Source: an uncultured Burkholderiales bacterium (lineage in GTDB: Bacteria; Pseudomonadota; Gammaproteobacteria; Burkholderiales; Eutrophovitaceae). From it: a DNA stretch of 64,000 bases. The stretch covers positions 188,091-252,090 of the forward strand of contig CATOSA010000006.1 in NCBI GenBank assembly GCA_951812315.1, written 5' to 3'. The notes below the pieces were generated by a model that saw nothing but the letters and a program-made list of their open reading frames with translations, did no database searches and had not been told where the DNA came from. Below are positions 37,708-49,972 of the stretch, piece by piece (positions within the stretch are counted from its first letter, which is position 1; each line of letters starts with the position of its first letter). The position numbers were made by a program, and so were the translations under genes.

Positions 37708-40700
37708 GTGGCTTATCCGAAAAACCCGGCTGCTCAGGGACTCTACGACCCTGCCAACGAACACGATGCATGTGGCGTCGGTTTCATCGCGCACATAAAG
37801 GGCGAGAAAAGCCACTCCATCGTGCAGCATGGATTAGAGATTCTGGACAACCTTACGCATCGCGGTGCGACGGGCTACGACCCGTTACTTGGTGACGGCG
37901 CAGGCATATTGCTGCAGATTCCGGATGCGTTCATGAGGCGTGAATGTGACCGCCTTGGATTCTCGTTGCCATCCGCTGGCGACTACGGTGTCGGAATGAT
38001 TTTTTTGCCCGGCGATGATGGCGCCCGGGCTCGCTGCGAGTCTCTGTTATCCGGTTTCATTGATGGCGAAGGGCAGACCCTGTTGGGGTGGCGCGACGTG
38101 CCGGTTGACAACAGTGGGCTGAGCGAAGCGACCAAAGAAGTGGAGCCGGTGATTCGCCAGGTATTTGTAGGTCGCGGCAGCAATTGCCCGGACGTTGATG
38201 CTTTCGAGCGCAAACTCTTCGTGATCCGCAAGCAGGCGGAGCATGCGGTAAATGCGGAAAAGCTGAAAAACGGAAAACAATTCTACGTGCCGTCGATGTC
38301 GGCGCGCACGATTGTTTACAAGGGCATGTTGCTCGCCAAGCAGGTCGGTGAATATTACCTCGATCTTGGCGATGCCGAGTTCGTGACCTGCCTGGCGCTC
38401 GTTCATCAGCGTTTCTCTACAAACACTTTCCCGAGCTGGGATCTCGCCCATCCTTTCCGGATGATCGGTCATAACGGCGAGATCAATACGCTGCGCGGCA
38501 ACCTGAACTGGATGCGAGCCCGTCACAGGGCAATTTCCTCGACACTGTTCGGCGAAGATCTGGAAAAAATCTGGCCGTTGATCGACGAAGGCCAGTCTGA
38601 TTCTGCATGTTTTGACAACGCGCTTGAATTGCTCGTACTCGGGGGGTATTCGCTTGCGAATGCAATGATGTTGCTTATTCCCGAAGCATGGGCCGGCAAT
38701 CCGCTCATGGATGAAAAGCGGTGCGCCTTTTATGAGTTCAATGCACCGTTGATGGAGCCGTGGGACGGGCCGGCGGGGGTCGCGTTTACCGATGGCCGCC
38801 AGATCGGCGCGACCCTTGATCGCAACGGATTGCGCCCGGCACGTTACGTCGTGACCAAAGGCGACCTGGTAATCATGGCGTCAGAAGTAGGCGTTCTGCC
38901 CGTGCCTGAAGAACGCATTGTCCAGAAGTGGCGTTTGCAGCCTGGCAAGATGCTGTTAATCGATACCGAGCAAGCGCGAATTATCGATGACGCCGAAATC
39001 AAGGAACAACTTTCATCGGCGCACGACTATGCTGCCTACGTCGAGCAGTCGCGCATTCATCTTCCTCAGCTTGCCGCGGTCGATATTGAACAGGAACGCC
39101 ACGCGAACCTGCTGGACCTGCAACAAGCGTTCGGATTCAGTCAGGAAGACATCAAGTTTGTATTTACACCGATGGCGCAGCGCGCGGAAGAGGCGATTGG
39201 CTCGATGGGCAATGACGCGCCGGTTGCGGTGTTGTCAGACAAGAACAAGCCGCTGTACAACTATTTCAAACAGTTGTTTGCACAGGTTACCAATCCTCCG
39301 ATCGATGCGATCCGCGAACAACTGGTGATGTCGCTGGTGTCGTTCGTGGGACCCAGGCCCAATCTTCTGGGTTTCGACGACGAAACCATCAGTGACCGGC
39401 TGGAAGTCGGTCAGCCGGTACTCGATTATGGTGACTTCTCGAGGTTGGTTGAAATCGAACAGTTGACCGACGGCAAATTCAAGAGCCGCTTGCTGGACAT
39501 TACCTATCCCGTGTCCGAGGGCGCGGATGGAATGCGCCCGGCGATGGATGCATTGTGCGAGGCTGCCCAGAATGCTGTTGAACAAGGCGCAAATATTCTG
39601 ATTCTTACCGACTCCGCAGTGGGCGCGGAACGTATCGCGATTCCGGCGTTATTGGCGACGGCGGGGGTTCATCATCATCTGGTTCGCGAAGGTCTGCGCA
39701 CCAGTACCGGTCTGGTGACTAGTACCGGGTCGGCGCGCGAAGTGCAGCATTTCGCACTGCTTGGCGGATACGGTGCCGAAGCAATTCATCCATGGCTTGC
39801 GCTTGACACGTTGCGTGACATCGCGCCAGGCATTGATCTGGAGCCGGCCGAGGCGATCGAGCACTACGTCAAGGCGATTGGCAAGGGCTTGTTCAAGGTG
39901 ATGTCGAAAATGGGCATCTCCACCTATCAGTCATATTGCGGGGCGCAAATATTTGAGGCAATCGGGCTGAACTCGGCGTTTGTCGAGCAATATTTCACTG
40001 GAACGGCCAGTAGTATCGAGGGGATTGGCATAGCCGAAATTTCCGGCGAAGCGCTGGGCGAGCATCGCAGGGCATTCAGTGAAAAAAATCCGGTCCTTGC
40101 GGGAGCGCTGGATGCCGGTGGAGAGTTCGCTTTCCGGACCCGTGGCGAAGAGCATCTTTGGACACCCGATTCCATTGCGAAACTCCAGCACGCCACGCGC
40201 ACCAACAAGTACGAAACCTACAAGGAGTACGCGCAACTCATCAACGATCAGAGCCGCCGCCACATGACGCTGAGGGGTTTGTTCGATATCAATCCTGGTG
40301 GCGCGCCGGTACCGATTGACGAAGTCGAGCCGTGGACTGACATCGCGGCGCGGTTCTCCACCGGTGCCATGTCACTCGGTTCAATCTCCACCGAAGCGCA
40401 CAGCACGCTCGCGATTGCAATGAATCGCATCGGCGGAAAATCCAACACCGGCGAAGGTGGCGAGGACCCTCTGCGCTTCACGCCCATCGAAGAGGACTCC
40501 AGTACCCGCGACCGGCTCGGCGATGTTGTGGTCAAGGAAGTCGCATTGAAAAAGGGCGACACGATGCGCTCGCGCATCAAACAGGTTGCGTCTGGCCGGT
40601 TTGGCGTGACGACGGAGTACTTGTCCAGCGCTGACCAGATACAAATCAAAATTGCGCAGGGTGCGAAGCCGGGCGAAGGCGGTCAGCTACCCGGTCACAA

Positions 40701-42345
40701 AGTCTCTGGCTATATCGCAAAGATTCGTTTCTCTGTCCCGGGCGTTGGGCTGATTTCACCGCCGCCCCATCACGATATCTACTCAATTGAGGATCTTGCG
40801 CAACTGATACACGACTTGAAGAACGCGAACCCGCGTGCCTCGATAAGCGTAAAACTGGTATCCGAAGTTGGCGTCGGCACCGTCGCCGCCGGCGTATCCA
40901 AAGCCAAGGCAGATCACGTCACGATCGCCGGCTATGATGGTGGAACCGGAGCGTCGCCGCTGTCTTCGATCAAGCACGCCGGAACGCCGTGGGAACTTGG
41001 CCTCGCAGAGGCACAACAGACACTGGTTCTTAACCGGCTGCGCGGGCGTATTGCGGTGCAAGTAGATGGCCAGATGAAAACCGGACGTGATGTCGTTGTC
41101 GGAGCGTTGCTCGGCGCAGACGAGTTTGGTTTTGCAACTGCACCTTTGGTGGTGGAAGGTTGCATCATGATGCGCAAATGCCATCTCAATACCTGTCCGG
41201 TCGGGGTCGCAACCCAGGACCCGAGGTTACGCAAAAAGTTTTCCGGAAAACCCGAGCACGTCGTCAATTATTTTCACTTTGTAGCACAGGAAATTCGCGA
41301 ACTGATGGCCGAGTTGGGTTTTCGCAAGCTCGATGATCTGATTGGCCGCTCCGATTTGCTGGATATGCGCAAGGGCATCGCGCACTGGAAAGCGCAGGGG
41401 CTGGATTTCACAAAAATCTTCTATCGCCCGGATATGCCGGATGACGTGGCACGCTATAACTGTGAATCGCAGGATCACGGACTGGACAAGGCGCTCGACA
41501 ATCTTCTGATAGAGCAGGCGAAGCCCGCGCTCGAAAACGGAGAGAAAGTCGTGATCGAAACCGAGGTGCGTAACATCAACCGCAGCGTAGGCGGCATGCT
41601 GTCAGGCGAAGTTGCGCGGCGATATGGTCATGCGGGCCTTCCCGACGACACGATTCATGTGCACATGACGGGAACCGGCGGCCAGAGCTTTGGTACTTTT
41701 CTGGCGCGCGGCGTGACTTTCGACCTGAAAGGCGATGCGAACGATTATGTTGGCAAAGGACTGTCGGGTGGGCGCATCATCATCAGGCCGCCGAAGGCGT
41801 TCAGCGGTGAGGCCAAAGACAACATCATCGTCGGAAACACGGTGCTTTACGGTGCAATCGAGGGCGAAGTGTTTTTCTGCGGTGTAGCCGGAGAGCGCTT
41901 TGGAGTACGCAATTCGGGTGTCACTGCGGTGATTGAAGGTGTTGGTGATCACGGTTGCGAGTATATGACCGGAGGAACGGTGGTGGTTCTCGGCGAGACT
42001 GGTCGCAATTTTGCGGCTGGCATGAGTGGTGGTATCGCGTATGTACTAGACATGTCCGGCATGTTTGCAAAGCGCTGCAATCCGGCCATGGTGAAACTTG
42101 AACGGGTTGTTCCGGTAGCCGAACAGCCGAGTGATGAACCGTGGCACAAGAACACGGCTGACGAGGTATTGCTCAAGGGATTGATCGAAGCCCACTTCGC
42201 GCATACCGGCAGCGTCGTTGCGAAAGGCCTACTGGATGACTGGGAAACGGCTCGCTCGAAGTTTGTGAAAGTCTTCCCGGACGAATACCGGCGAGCGCTG
42301 GGCGAACTCGCGGCCAAACAACAAGAACAACTGGAGGCTGCCTGA
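37708..42345 (+). CDS. gltB: GltB, glutamate synthase (NADPH) large subunit
   Basis: Makes two glutamates from glutamine and 2-oxoglutarate together with GltD. The 1545-residue protein starts with GTG. The N-terminal glutamine amidotransferase follows a 21-residue propeptide, with the nucleophile Cys22 in [10 protein letters not shown]. The FMN-binding synthase domain includes [31 protein letters not shown] and the 3Fe-4S cysteines in [17 protein letters not shown]. The C-terminal GXGXG beta-helix contains GLSGGRIII and [11 protein letters not shown]. gltD starts one base after its stop, with GGAGG at the end of gltB. Confidence 0.98.
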   Translation: MAYPKNPAAQGLYDPANEHDACGVGFIAHIKGEKSHSIVQHGLEILDNLTHRGATGYDPLLGDGAGILLQIPDAFMRRECDRLGFSLPSAGDYGVGMIFLPGDDGARARCESLLSGFIDGEGQTLLGWRDVPVDNSGLSEATKEVEPVIRQVFVGRGSNCPDVDAFERKLFVIRKQAEHAVNAEKLKNGKQFYVPSMSARTIVYKGMLLAKQVGEYYLDLGDAEFVTCLALVHQRFSTNTFPSWDLAHPFRMIGHNGEINTLRGNLNWMRARHRAISSTLFGEDLEKIWPLIDEGQSDSACFDNALELLVLGGYSLANAMMLLIPEAWAGNPLMDEKRCAFYEFNAPLMEPWDGPAGVAFTDGRQIGATLDRNGLRPARYVVTKGDLVIMASEVGVLPVPEERIVQKWRLQPGKMLLIDTEQARIIDDAEIKEQLSSAHDYAAYVEQSRIHLPQLAAVDIEQERHANLLDLQQAFGFSQEDIKFVFTPMAQRAEEAIGSMGNDAPVAVLSDKNKPLYNYFKQLFAQVTNPPIDAIREQLVMSLVSFVGPRPNLLGFDDETISDRLEVGQPVLDYGDFSRLVEIEQLTDGKFKSRLLDITYPVSEGADGMRPAMDALCEAAQNAVEQGANILILTDSAVGAERIAIPALLATAGVHHHLVREGLRTSTGLVTSTGSAREVQHFALLGGYGAEAIHPWLALDTLRDIAPGIDLEPAEAIEHYVKAIGKGLFKVMSKMGISTYQSYCGAQIFEAIGLNSAFVEQYFTGTASSIEGIGIAEISGEALGEHRRAFSEKNPVLAGALDAGGEFAFRTRGEEHLWTPDSIAKLQHATRTNKYETYKEYAQLINDQSRRHMTLRGLFDINPGGAPVPIDEVEPWTDIAARFSTGAMSLGSISTEAHSTLAIAMNRIGGKSNTGEGGEDPLRFTPIEEDSSTRDRLGDVVVKEVALKKGDTMRSRIKQVASGRFGVTTEYLSSADQIQIKIAQGAKPGEGGQLPGHKVSGYIAKIRFSVPGVGLISPPPHHDIYSIEDLAQLIHDLKNANPRASISVKLVSEVGVGTVAAGVSKAKADHVTIAGYDGGTGASPLSSIKHAGTPWELGLAEAQQTLVLNRLRGRIAVQVDGQMKTGRDVVVGALLGADEFGFATAPLVVEGCIMMRKCHLNTCPVGVATQDPRLRKKFSGKPEHVVNYFHFVAQEIRELMAELGFRKLDDLIGRSDLLDMRKGIAHWKAQGLDFTKIFYRPDMPDDVARYNCESQDHGLDKALDNLLIEQAKPALENGEKVVIETEVRNINRSVGGMLSGEVARRYGHAGLPDDTIHVHMTGTGGQSFGTFLARGVTFDLKGDANDYVGKGLSGGRIIIRPPKAFSGEAKDNIIVGNTVLYGAIEGEVFFCGVAGERFGVRNSGVTAVIEGVGDHGCEYMTGGTVVVLGETGRNFAAGMSGGIAYVLDMSGMFAKRCNPAMVKLERVVPVAEQPSDEPWHKNTADEVLLKGLIEAHFAHTGSVVAKGLLDDWETARSKFVKVFPDEYRRALGELAAKQQEQLEAA

Positions 42346-42346
42346 G

Positions 42347-43825
42347 ATGGGCAAGATTACCGGATTCCTGGAAATCGAAAGAGTCAATGAAGATTCAGTA
42401 CCGGTTGCCAAACGGATTGAAAACTACCGTGAGTTCATTCCCCATCTCGATGATGAGCAAGCAGGGCGGCAGGGCGCGCGCTGTATGGATTGCGGCATTC
42501 CTTTCTGCCAGTCCGGATGCCCGATCAATAACATCATCCCGGACTGGAATGATCTGGTTTTTCGTCAGCAATGGAAAACGGCACTGGCTACGCTGCATTC
42601 AACAAACAATTTTCCGGAATTTACCGGCCGTATCTGTCCAGCGCCTTGCGAGGCTGCCTGTACGTTGAACATCAACGACGACGCGGTTGCGATCAAATCC
42701 ATTGAACACGCCATCATTGACAAGGGTTGGGAAGAAGGGTGGGTATCGCCGCAGCCGCCTGCGAAAAAAACAGGCAAGAAGGTCGCGGTCGTGGGGTCGG
42801 GTCCGGCCGGACTGGCATGTGCGCAACAGTTAGCGCGTGCCGGGCACGACGTCGTCGTATTCGAAAAGAATGACAGAATCGGCGGTCTGCTGCGCTACGG
42901 TATTCCTGATTTCAAGATGGAAAAAAGTCTTATCGACCGGCGCATGGAGCAAATGGGCGAAGAAGGCGTCGAGTTTCGGACCAGTGTATGCGTTGGCGCG
43001 CTTGGTCAAGAGTTACCTGGCATCAACAATTTCGCGACGGGCTTTGTTTCGCATGAGGAGCTACTCGAGCAGTTCGATGTGATCGCGTTGACCGGCGGGG
43101 CCGAAAGTCCGCGTGACCTTGCAGTTGCGGGTCGCGCCCTTGACGGTGTTCACTTCGCGATGGAATTCCTGCCGCAGCAAAATGGCGTAGTCGCAGGCGA
43201 CACGGTTGCCAATCAGATCAAGGCGACCGGCAAGCACGTTGTCGTAATCGGCGGTGGCGATACCGGTTCGGATTGTGTCGGCACGTCTAACCGGCAAGGC
43301 GCCGTTTCAGTGACGCAATTCGAACTGCTGCCAATGCCACCCGCTGAAGAAAATCGGCCGCTCACCTGGCCGGATTGGCCAATCAAACTGCGTACCTCGT
43401 CATCTCACGAAGAAGGTTGCAATCGAGACTGGTCCATTACGACGAAACGCTTTGAAGGCAGTAATGGCAAGGTCGAGAAGCTGGTAGCCGCTCGCATTGA
43501 ATGGGAGAAGGGCGCCGACGGCCGCATGCAGATGACTGAGGTACCCGGCAGTGAATTCGAAATGCGCGCTGATCTCGTTTTGTTTGCGATGGGCTTTCTG
43601 GGCCCGGTTCACGCCGGCGTGATTGATGAACTGAATCTTGAACGCGATATGCGCGGCAATGTCAAAGCTGATACCGACGCCTACCTGACATCGCATCCTC
43701 GGGTATTTGTAGCCGGCGATATGCGTCGCGGCCAGTCGCTGGTTGTGTGGGCAATTCGCGAAGGCAGGCAATGCGCGCGCGCAATCGACGAGGCGCTGAT
43801 GGGAACGTCGGAGCTGCCACGCTGA
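42347..43825 (+). CDS. gltD: GltD, glutamate synthase small subunit
   Basis: The FAD- and Fe-S-containing NADPH-oxidising subunit, 492 residues. The N-terminal cluster-binding region reads [18 protein letters not shown] and [12 protein letters not shown]. The FAD site is [18 protein letters not shown], the NADPH site [15 protein letters not shown], and the C-terminal FAD motif is [18 protein letters not shown]. It is translationally coupled to gltB. Electrons from NADPH pass through it to the GltB active site. Confidence 0.97.
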   Translation: MGKITGFLEIERVNEDSVPVAKRIENYREFIPHLDDEQAGRQGARCMDCGIPFCQSGCPINNIIPDWNDLVFRQQWKTALATLHSTNNFPEFTGRICPAPCEAACTLNINDDAVAIKSIEHAIIDKGWEEGWVSPQPPAKKTGKKVAVVGSGPAGLACAQQLARAGHDVVVFEKNDRIGGLLRYGIPDFKMEKSLIDRRMEQMGEEGVEFRTSVCVGALGQELPGINNFATGFVSHEELLEQFDVIALTGGAESPRDLAVAGRALDGVHFAMEFLPQQNGVVAGDTVANQIKATGKHVVVIGGGDTGSDCVGTSNRQGAVSVTQFELLPMPPAEENRPLTWPDWPIKLRTSSSHEEGCNRDWSITTKRFEGSNGKVEKLVAARIEWEKGADGRMQMTEVPGSEFEMRADLVLFAMGFLGPVHAGVIDELNLERDMRGNVKADTDAYLTSHPRVFVAGDMRRGQSLVVWAIREGRQCARAIDEALMGTSELPR

Positions 43826-43883
43826 CGGTGACAATCGCCCTCTGCGCGAGCAATCACTGAACGCGCCACTGAATCAATCAAAA

Positions 43884-44945
43884 ATGCCTAGCCCAAAGAA
43901 CGATACGTTTTTGCGTGCGCTGTTGCGCCAGCCGACACCATATACCCCCGTCTGGATCATGAGGCAGGCGGGGCGTTATCTGCCCGAATACAATCAGACT
44001 CGCAAAGACGCCGGCAGGTTTCTTGACCTTTGCAGGAATCCGCACCTTGCGACTGAAGTCACTTTACAGCCGCTGGCGCGTTATCCGCTTGACGCTGCCA
44101 TTCTGTTTTCAGACATACTCACTATTCCCGACGCAATGGGCCTGGGACTGTATTTCTCCGATGGAGAAGGGCCGCGTTTTCGGCGGCCGCTGCGCGAGGA
44201 ATGGGAAATTCGCAACCTCGATGTTGTAGATCCGTATGCGCACCTGCGCTACGTCATGGATGCGGTCAGCCAGATTCGCAAGGCACTCGCCAATGAAGTT
44301 CCGCTGATTGGATTTGCCGGCAGCCCCTATACCCTTGCGTGCTACATGATCGAGGGTCGAGGCGGAACCGAGTTTCATGAGATCAAGCGCATGTTATACG
44401 CGCGCCCCGACTTGTTGCACAAGATTCTTGAAGTCAACGCGCAATCGGTTATTGCATACCTGAATGCCCAAATTGAAGCGGGCGCGCAGACCGTGATGAT
44501 TTTTGATACATGGGGAGGCAATCTGTCCGATGCAGCGTTTCGCGAATTCTCACTGGCCTACGTAGAACGTGTTTGTGACGGGCTCAAGCGGAGCAACGAT
44601 GGGCAAACCGTGCCACGCATTGTATTTACCAAGGGCGGCGGACAATGGCTCGAGGCACTCGCTGAGTCTGGCGCCGACGCACTGGGAATAGACTGGAGCA
44701 CTAATCTGGGGCGGGCGCGCGAAAGAGTTGGCGAGAGCGTCGCACTACAGGGAAATCTGGATCCGGCAGTGTTGCTGACGACGCCTGAAATCGTGCAAAG
44801 CGAGGTGAAAAAAGTGCTCGCCAGTTTTGGGCCGGGCGATGGCCATGTGTTCAATCTGGGGCATGGCATATCACGGAACACGCCGCCGGAAAACGTTGCA
44901 GCCCTCGTTGATGCGGTCCACGCCGAAAGTCCTCACTATCATTGA
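43884..44945 (+). CDS. hemE: HemE, uroporphyrinogen decarboxylase
   Basis: Decarboxylates uroporphyrinogen III to coproporphyrinogen III, the substrate of HemF in this window. The 353 residues begin with [19 protein letters not shown], the conserved [12 protein letters not shown] and the [17 protein letters not shown] segment with the catalytic Asp. Later motifs include [16 protein letters not shown], the [12 protein letters not shown] block and [15 protein letters not shown]. It follows gltD by 58 bases and precedes priA. Confidence 0.98.
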   Translation: MPSPKNDTFLRALLRQPTPYTPVWIMRQAGRYLPEYNQTRKDAGRFLDLCRNPHLATEVTLQPLARYPLDAAILFSDILTIPDAMGLGLYFSDGEGPRFRRPLREEWEIRNLDVVDPYAHLRYVMDAVSQIRKALANEVPLIGFAGSPYTLACYMIEGRGGTEFHEIKRMLYARPDLLHKILEVNAQSVIAYLNAQIEAGAQTVMIFDTWGGNLSDAAFREFSLAYVERVCDGLKRSNDGQTVPRIVFTKGGGQWLEALAESGADALGIDWSTNLGRARERVGESVALQGNLDPAVLLTTPEIVQSEVKKVLASFGPGDGHVFNLGHGISRNTPPENVAALVDAVHAESPHYH

Positions 44946-45264
44946 TGCGCCCATGCCGCGGTGTCCGCACGCGGCTTCTTATGCACAATTTGCCGTCGTG
45001 CAGTGCAGCATGGCGCCAAAACGAGCAAGAAAGATGAGAAGTCGTAACGCTTTGTTTTATAAGAGATGATATCCTCGCTGTCGGTCCACTCCGCGAATTC
45101 GAGCGGCGCGAGAATGCAAATCAGGTGTTGTGAGGGATTTAATCAACAGATTTATCCAAAAGTGGATAGCTGGAAAAAACGTATTGCGCTAAGTCGCTTA
45201 CGCGAAATATCGCGTTCTTACTGGACGTCTTGCGTGGCTACTGTGGGGCGCAAGGTGAACGTAC
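44946..45264. other. Intergenic region between hemE and priA
   Basis: This 319-base gap has no convincing gene. TATCCA-AAAG-TGGATA (45153-45168) is a short perfect inverted repeat that loosely resembles a pair of degenerate DnaA boxes. A second weak symmetric stretch (cgcttacgcgaaatatcgcg) lies near 45194-45213. No terminator is visible after hemE. The region presumably carries the priA promoter, but no clear -35/-10 pair stands out. Confidence 0.4.
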
Positions 45265-47451
45265 ATGACAATCGCTCGTGTCGAGCTTGATGTTCCGATT
45301 GTCGGGCCGTTTGACTATGAAACCGGTCCGGTCGATGCACGTATTGGCTCTCTTGTCGTTGTTCCGTTCGGACGCCGCCGTGTCGTCGGTGTCGTAACCG
45401 GACTTGCAGACAGCAGCGCTGTCGACAAATCCCGCCTCAGGGCAATCGAACGCATACTACCCATCGATCCGCTGCCACCGGCGACGCTGGCGCTCGCGGC
45501 GTTCTGTGCCGATTACTATCGGCACCGTGTAGGACAGGTTTTTTCAGCGGGACTGCCGACAATGCTGCGCAAACCGGACTTTTCCAAGCGTGCCCGGCTC
45601 TGGGAATATGTGTTGATAGCGAACTGCGTTGTTGATCTCGAGGCGAGCATACCTTCGTGGGCAAAGGGTCAGAAGAGGCTATTCCGGGCGATGGAAAAGC
45701 ATGCTGCCGTGGACGCTGTTCAAGCGCGACTCGTCTACCGTAACGCGCCAAAAATCCTGAGTGAATGGGAGCAACGCGGATGGGTGGAAAAACGTGCTGC
45801 TAATCCGGTACCGTCAGCCACGGAGCAATTGCAAACCAGGCAGCCAACCGTAGCGCCGGACCTCACAGAAGAACAGCGTCATGCGGTCGGCGCTATCGAG
45901 CAAACGCTTGGGCAATTCGTGCCGTGGTTGCTTCTTGGTGTTACCGGAAGCGGAAAAACTGAAGTTTACTTGTCTCTGATAGAACGGGTTGCCGCCAAAG
46001 ATCGACAAACGCTTGTGCTTGTGCCGGAAATCAACCTCACTCCACAACTCGTTTCCCGGGTGCAGGGCCGCTTTCCGAGCCTTGATGTGATCAGCCTGCA
46101 CAGCGGGCTTGCCGAAGGTGAACGCTTTTCGCGCTGGAAGCGGGCGCGCTCAGGGCAGGCCGCAATCGTACTCGGGACGCGCCTTGCCGTGTTTACGCCA
46201 CTGCCAAAGATTGGTCTGGTTATCGTTGACGAAGAGCACGACCCTTCATTCAAGCAGAACGAAGGTTTGCGCTATCACGCTCGAGACCTCGCAGTCTATG
46301 TGGCAAACAGTTCAGGCGTGCCGGTTGTGCTCGGTTCGGCGACGCCATCCATGGAGACCTACTCTAACGTGATTGAAGGGCGGTACCGGCGCGCCGACCT
46401 GTCGTTTCGTCCGGCGGCAAAGGCACCGCTTGTGCAATTTGTAGATACGCGTGATGAACGCGTCGAGCAAGGATTGTCGCAAACGGCGTTAACCGAGATT
46501 TCGCAATGTGTCCGACGCGGTGAACAATGTCTTGTTTATATCAACCGGCGCGGTTTTGCACCTGTGCTGTTGTGTCATGCCTGCGGCTGGATGGCGGGTT
46601 GTCCGCGCTGTTCGGCGAGACTCACCCTGCACTCGCGATCGAACAAACTCAAGTGCCACTATTGTGGACATGAAGAACGTGTGACCCATGCTTGTCCCGA
46701 CTGTGGCAACCAGGATTTGCACGGCCTCGGAGAGGGTACGCAACGCGTCGAGCAAGAGCTGTCCGCCCGATTCCCCGATGCGCGCATTCTGCGTGTCGAT
46801 AGCGACAGTACGCGCCAGCGTGGCGCATTTGAAGCCATGCGCGAACGCATTCATTCTGAACAAATTGACATTTTGGTGGGCACTCAGATGCTTGCCAAAG
46901 GGCACGACTTTCCGAAACTGACGCTGGTTGTCGTGCTGGGCGCCGATCACGCGTTGTACAGCAGCGATTTTCGCGCCGGGGAGCGCCTTTTCCAGCAACT
47001 GGTGCAGGTGTCTGGCCGAGCGGGGCGCGCCAAACTCGCTGGAAAGGTACTGGTACAGACCGAATTTCCGCAACATCCAATTTATCTGTCACTTGCTGCG
47101 AACAATTTTTCAGCATTCGCCGATAATCTGCTGAACGAAAGGCGCAGCGCAGGGTTTCCACCTTACGTGTATCAAGCTGTTTTGCGCGCCGAAGCACATC
47201 GGGAAAGCGACATGTGGGCGTTTCTCAGGAACGCCGCTCGCGAGGCATGTGGTTTCACCAATGACATTACCGTTTTCGACCCGGTACCGGCCCCGGTTTA
47301 CCGGATTGCTGGAAGATTCCGGGGACAGTTGCTCATCCAGTCGGCCAGCAGGCTTTCGTTGAGACGGTTTATGGCTCAATGGCATCCGTTGCTAGGTGGC
47401 GGACCGGCCACCTTGCGCTGGGTTCTTGATATTGATCCAGTCGATCTTTGA
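45265..47451 (+). CDS. priA: PriA, primosomal replication restart helicase
   Basis: A 3'-5' superfamily 2 helicase that reloads the replisome at stalled forks. The 728 residues comprise an N-terminal DNA-binding domain (VELDVPIVGPFDYET), helicase lobe 1 with LLLGVTGSGKTEVYLSL and the DEEH box in IVDEEHDPSFKQ, and a zinc-binding region. The zinc region has four CxxC pairs or equivalents: LCHACGWMAGCPRCSARL, KCHYCGHE and ACPDCGNQD. Lobe 2 has VLVGTQMLAKGHDFP and QVSGRAGRAKLAG. The length and all motifs are complete. Confidence 0.97.
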   Translation: MTIARVELDVPIVGPFDYETGPVDARIGSLVVVPFGRRRVVGVVTGLADSSAVDKSRLRAIERILPIDPLPPATLALAAFCADYYRHRVGQVFSAGLPTMLRKPDFSKRARLWEYVLIANCVVDLEASIPSWAKGQKRLFRAMEKHAAVDAVQARLVYRNAPKILSEWEQRGWVEKRAANPVPSATEQLQTRQPTVAPDLTEEQRHAVGAIEQTLGQFVPWLLLGVTGSGKTEVYLSLIERVAAKDRQTLVLVPEINLTPQLVSRVQGRFPSLDVISLHSGLAEGERFSRWKRARSGQAAIVLGTRLAVFTPLPKIGLVIVDEEHDPSFKQNEGLRYHARDLAVYVANSSGVPVVLGSATPSMETYSNVIEGRYRRADLSFRPAAKAPLVQFVDTRDERVEQGLSQTALTEISQCVRRGEQCLVYINRRGFAPVLLCHACGWMAGCPRCSARLTLHSRSNKLKCHYCGHEERVTHACPDCGNQDLHGLGEGTQRVEQELSARFPDARILRVDSDSTRQRGAFEAMRERIHSEQIDILVGTQMLAKGHDFPKLTLVVVLGADHALYSSDFRAGERLFQQLVQVSGRAGRAKLAGKVLVQTEFPQHPIYLSLAANNFSAFADNLLNERRSAGFPPYVYQAVLRAEAHRESDMWAFLRNAAREACGFTNDITVFDPVPAPVYRIAGRFRGQLLIQSASRLSLRRFMAQWHPLLGGGPATLRWVLDIDPVDL

Positions 47452-47569
47452 AGCATCGGAATCAAACACCCGTATCCTGGTAGATGCCTGACCGCGCGGT
47501 GTCCGAACCGCGAGCCGATATAATCCCAGCTTCTTTCGCCCTGCCCTGCATTTTGCCCTGCCACCTAAA

Positions 47570-49309
47570 ATGAACTCCGCCGTCGATTTGCGCGCCCGCC
47601 TTGCAGACTTGTTGCGAGCTGCTCTGGAGAACAGTATTCCTCAGGCACCGTCCGTAGACGTGGTACTCGAACGTCCCAAGTCGGCGGATCACGGAGACTA
47701 TGCGTGTAACGTCGCCATGCGATTGGCAAAACCGCTCAAGCGCAACCCGCGCGAGATTGCTACCGGAATCGTAAGTGCGTTGCCCGAATCTGAAATTGTG
47801 CGCAAGGCCGAGGTCGCAGGCGCTGGTTTTATCAATCTTTATTTGGATCCTGGCGCGCGGCAGCAAGTCGTGCCGGCAATACTCGACGCCGGATCAGACT
47901 ACGGCCGCCTCGATGTTGGAAGACAAGAAAAGGTTCAGGTTGAATTCGTATCTGCCAATCCGACCGGCCCACTACATGTCGGGCACGGGCGCGGTGCTGC
48001 GTTCGGCGCAAGCCTGGCAAACGTGCTGGAAGTGGCCGGTTACGATGTAACGCGCGAATACTATGTCAACGATGCCGGTCGCCAGATGGACATTCTCGCG
48101 TTATCGACCTGGCTTCGATACCTGGAAGTTGCCGGCCAGCATCCGCCTTTTCCGGAGAATGCATACCAGGGCGATTACGTTCGGGAAATGGCGCGCGCTA
48201 TCTACCAGCAGCATGCAAAGCGCTACGTCCATGCCGTTGAGGAGGTTTATTGTGACGTGCCTGCCGCAGACGTTGACGGGGAGGCACATCTCGATGCCTT
48301 GATCGGCAACGCGAAGGATGCGCTAGGGCCCGATTATGGGTACATCCACGACTTTGCGCTAACCGAGCAACTTGGTGATTGCCGCAATGACTTGCTCGAA
48401 TTCGGCGTTGAGTTCGACGTCTGGTATTCAGAGAAATCCCTGTTCGATGCCGGCCTGGTGGCCACGGCAATGGAACAGCTCGATGCGCGGGGGCATCTGT
48501 ATCAAAAGGATGGTGCAACCTGGTTTCGGTCGACTGAATTTGGTGACGAAAAAGATCGAGTCGTGAGACGCGACAACGGGCAGTACACGTATTTCGCGTC
48601 TGATATCGCTTATCACGTCAATAAATTAGAGCGTGGTGTCGAGCGGGTGATCGATGTGTGGGGCGCAGATCATCACGGCTATATCGCGAGAGTGGAAGGT
48701 GCGCTCGGCGCCCTGGGTGTCGACGCGGCAAATCTGACCGTTGCCCTCGTTCAGTTCGCCGTGTTGTATCGGGGAGGAAAAAAAGTAGCGATGTCCACGC
48801 GTTCAGGTGAGTTTGTCAGCTTGCGCGAACTGCGTGGGGAGGTAGGCAATGATGCGGCACGATTCTTCTACGTATTGCGTAAAAGTGATCAGCATCTTGA
48901 CTTCGATCTCGACCTGGCGAAATCGCAATCGAACGATAACCCTGTCTACTACATACAGTACGCACACGCGCGATGTTCAAGCGTGTTTGAAAAATGGGGC
49001 GGTGATCCAGACTCGGTTGGCAATGCAGACTGTAGCCTGCTCGTTGAACAGGGGGAAGTTTCATGCTTGCAGAAATTGCTCGAGTTCCCGGAAATCATCG
49101 AAGCGGCAGCGCGCGATCTCGCGCCACATCTGGTCGCGTTTTATCTCAGGGAGCTGGCCGCAGCGTTTCACAGCTACTACAACTCGACGCCGATTCTCAC
49201 CGACGACGAGTCGCAACGAGCGGCCCGTCTGGCCCTCGTGGCAAGCGTCAGGCAAGTGTTGCGCAACGGGTTGGCGCTGCTCGGCGTGAGCGCACCGGAT
49301 AAGATGTAG
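47570..49309 (+). CDS. argS: ArgS, arginyl-tRNA synthetase
   Basis: A class I aminoacyl-tRNA synthetase of 579 residues. It has the N-terminal Add-1 domain, the VEFVSANPTGPLHVGHGRGAAFG region with the HIGH-type motif HVGH, the VDVWGADHHGYI strand, KVAMSTRSG in place of KMSKS, and the anticodon-binding helical domain ending LGVSAPDKM. It is followed nine bases later by the SPOR gene and then the dsbA pair, an order seen in betaproteobacteria. Confidence 0.97.
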   Translation: MNSAVDLRARLADLLRAALENSIPQAPSVDVVLERPKSADHGDYACNVAMRLAKPLKRNPREIATGIVSALPESEIVRKAEVAGAGFINLYLDPGARQQVVPAILDAGSDYGRLDVGRQEKVQVEFVSANPTGPLHVGHGRGAAFGASLANVLEVAGYDVTREYYVNDAGRQMDILALSTWLRYLEVAGQHPPFPENAYQGDYVREMARAIYQQHAKRYVHAVEEVYCDVPAADVDGEAHLDALIGNAKDALGPDYGYIHDFALTEQLGDCRNDLLEFGVEFDVWYSEKSLFDAGLVATAMEQLDARGHLYQKDGATWFRSTEFGDEKDRVVRRDNGQYTYFASDIAYHVNKLERGVERVIDVWGADHHGYIARVEGALGALGVDAANLTVALVQFAVLYRGGKKVAMSTRSGEFVSLRELRGEVGNDAARFFYVLRKSDQHLDFDLDLAKSQSNDNPVYYIQYAHARCSSVFEKWGGDPDSVGNADCSLLVEQGEVSCLQKLLEFPEIIEAAARDLAPHLVAFYLRELAAAFHSYYNSTPILTDDESQRAARLALVASVRQVLRNGLALLGVSAPDKM

Positions 49310-49318
49310 ACTTTGAAG

Positions 49319-49882
49319 ATGAGTCGAGACTACAAGAAAAAGAGCGATCGTGCCGGTGGTGGCGCCCGCCCGATGGGCGTCGGTATCCTGATCGGTTTGT
49401 TGCTCGGACTGTGCATTGCGCTCGGCGTGGCCTTGTACATCAATAAGTCTAATCCATTCATAGACAAATTCGAGCCGGCACCTTCACCGCCTGTGGCGGC
49501 AGCGTCCAAGAAGGGCAGCAGCGATGAACAATCGACCGAGCTGAAGCTCGAATTCGATTTCTACAAGATTCTTCCGGGTTGGGAAGAGGCGGTCACCGAT
49601 CGGGAGTTCAAGCCCAAGGCTGCGCAGACCTCGAAAGAGATTTATTTTCTTCAGGTGGCCGCATTTCCGAAAGCTGCGGACGCTGACAATCTCAAAGCCA
49701 GATTGGCGCTTTCCGGAATAGAATCGAAAATACAAACTGCGCAACTTCCTGACGGCGGAATTTGGCATCGCGTCCGGATAGGCCCGTTCAGCGACCAGAA
49801 TGAACTAAGTAACTCGCGCGACGCTCTGAAGAGAATAGATCTTGAAGCGAACCTGATCAAGGTTCGTGAGCCGTCACAGTGA
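49319..49882 (+). CDS. SPOR-domain membrane protein (FtsN-like)
   Basis: A 187-residue bitopic protein. A short basic cytoplasmic tail (SRDYKKKSDRAGGGARP) precedes one membrane helix (VGILIGLLLGLCIALGVALYI), a proline-rich linker, and a C-terminal SPOR domain (about 110-185, FLQVAAFPKAADADNLKARL, then WHRVRIGPFSDQNELSN). SPOR domains bind denuded septal glycan, so a cell-division role like FtsN is plausible. I chose the ATG at 49319; a TTG six bases upstream is in frame. It is cotranscribed with argS by spacing. Confidence 0.9.
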   Translation: MSRDYKKKSDRAGGGARPMGVGILIGLLLGLCIALGVALYINKSNPFIDKFEPAPSPPVAAASKKGSSDEQSTELKLEFDFYKILPGWEEAVTDREFKPKAAQTSKEIYFLQVAAFPKAADADNLKARLALSGIESKIQTAQLPDGGIWHRVRIGPFSDQNELSNSRDALKRIDLEANLIKVREPSQ

Positions 49883-49972
49883 GCTTGCAGGCTGAGTGTT
49901 CCAGTCAAGTTTGCAAAACGCGAAAATTACACATCTGACAAACTTCATAGATTATTAGCGACGAGGATAGAC

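Noticed and set aside
45148-45170. Possible DnaA boxes or replication origin near priA
   Set aside because: Only two degenerate 9-mers in inverted order, no AT-rich unwinding region, no dnaA, dnaN or gidA nearby.
48198-48518. Long antisense frames within argS, gltB, priA and other genes
   Set aside because: These are antisense shadows of high-GC coding sequence without start signals or family features.
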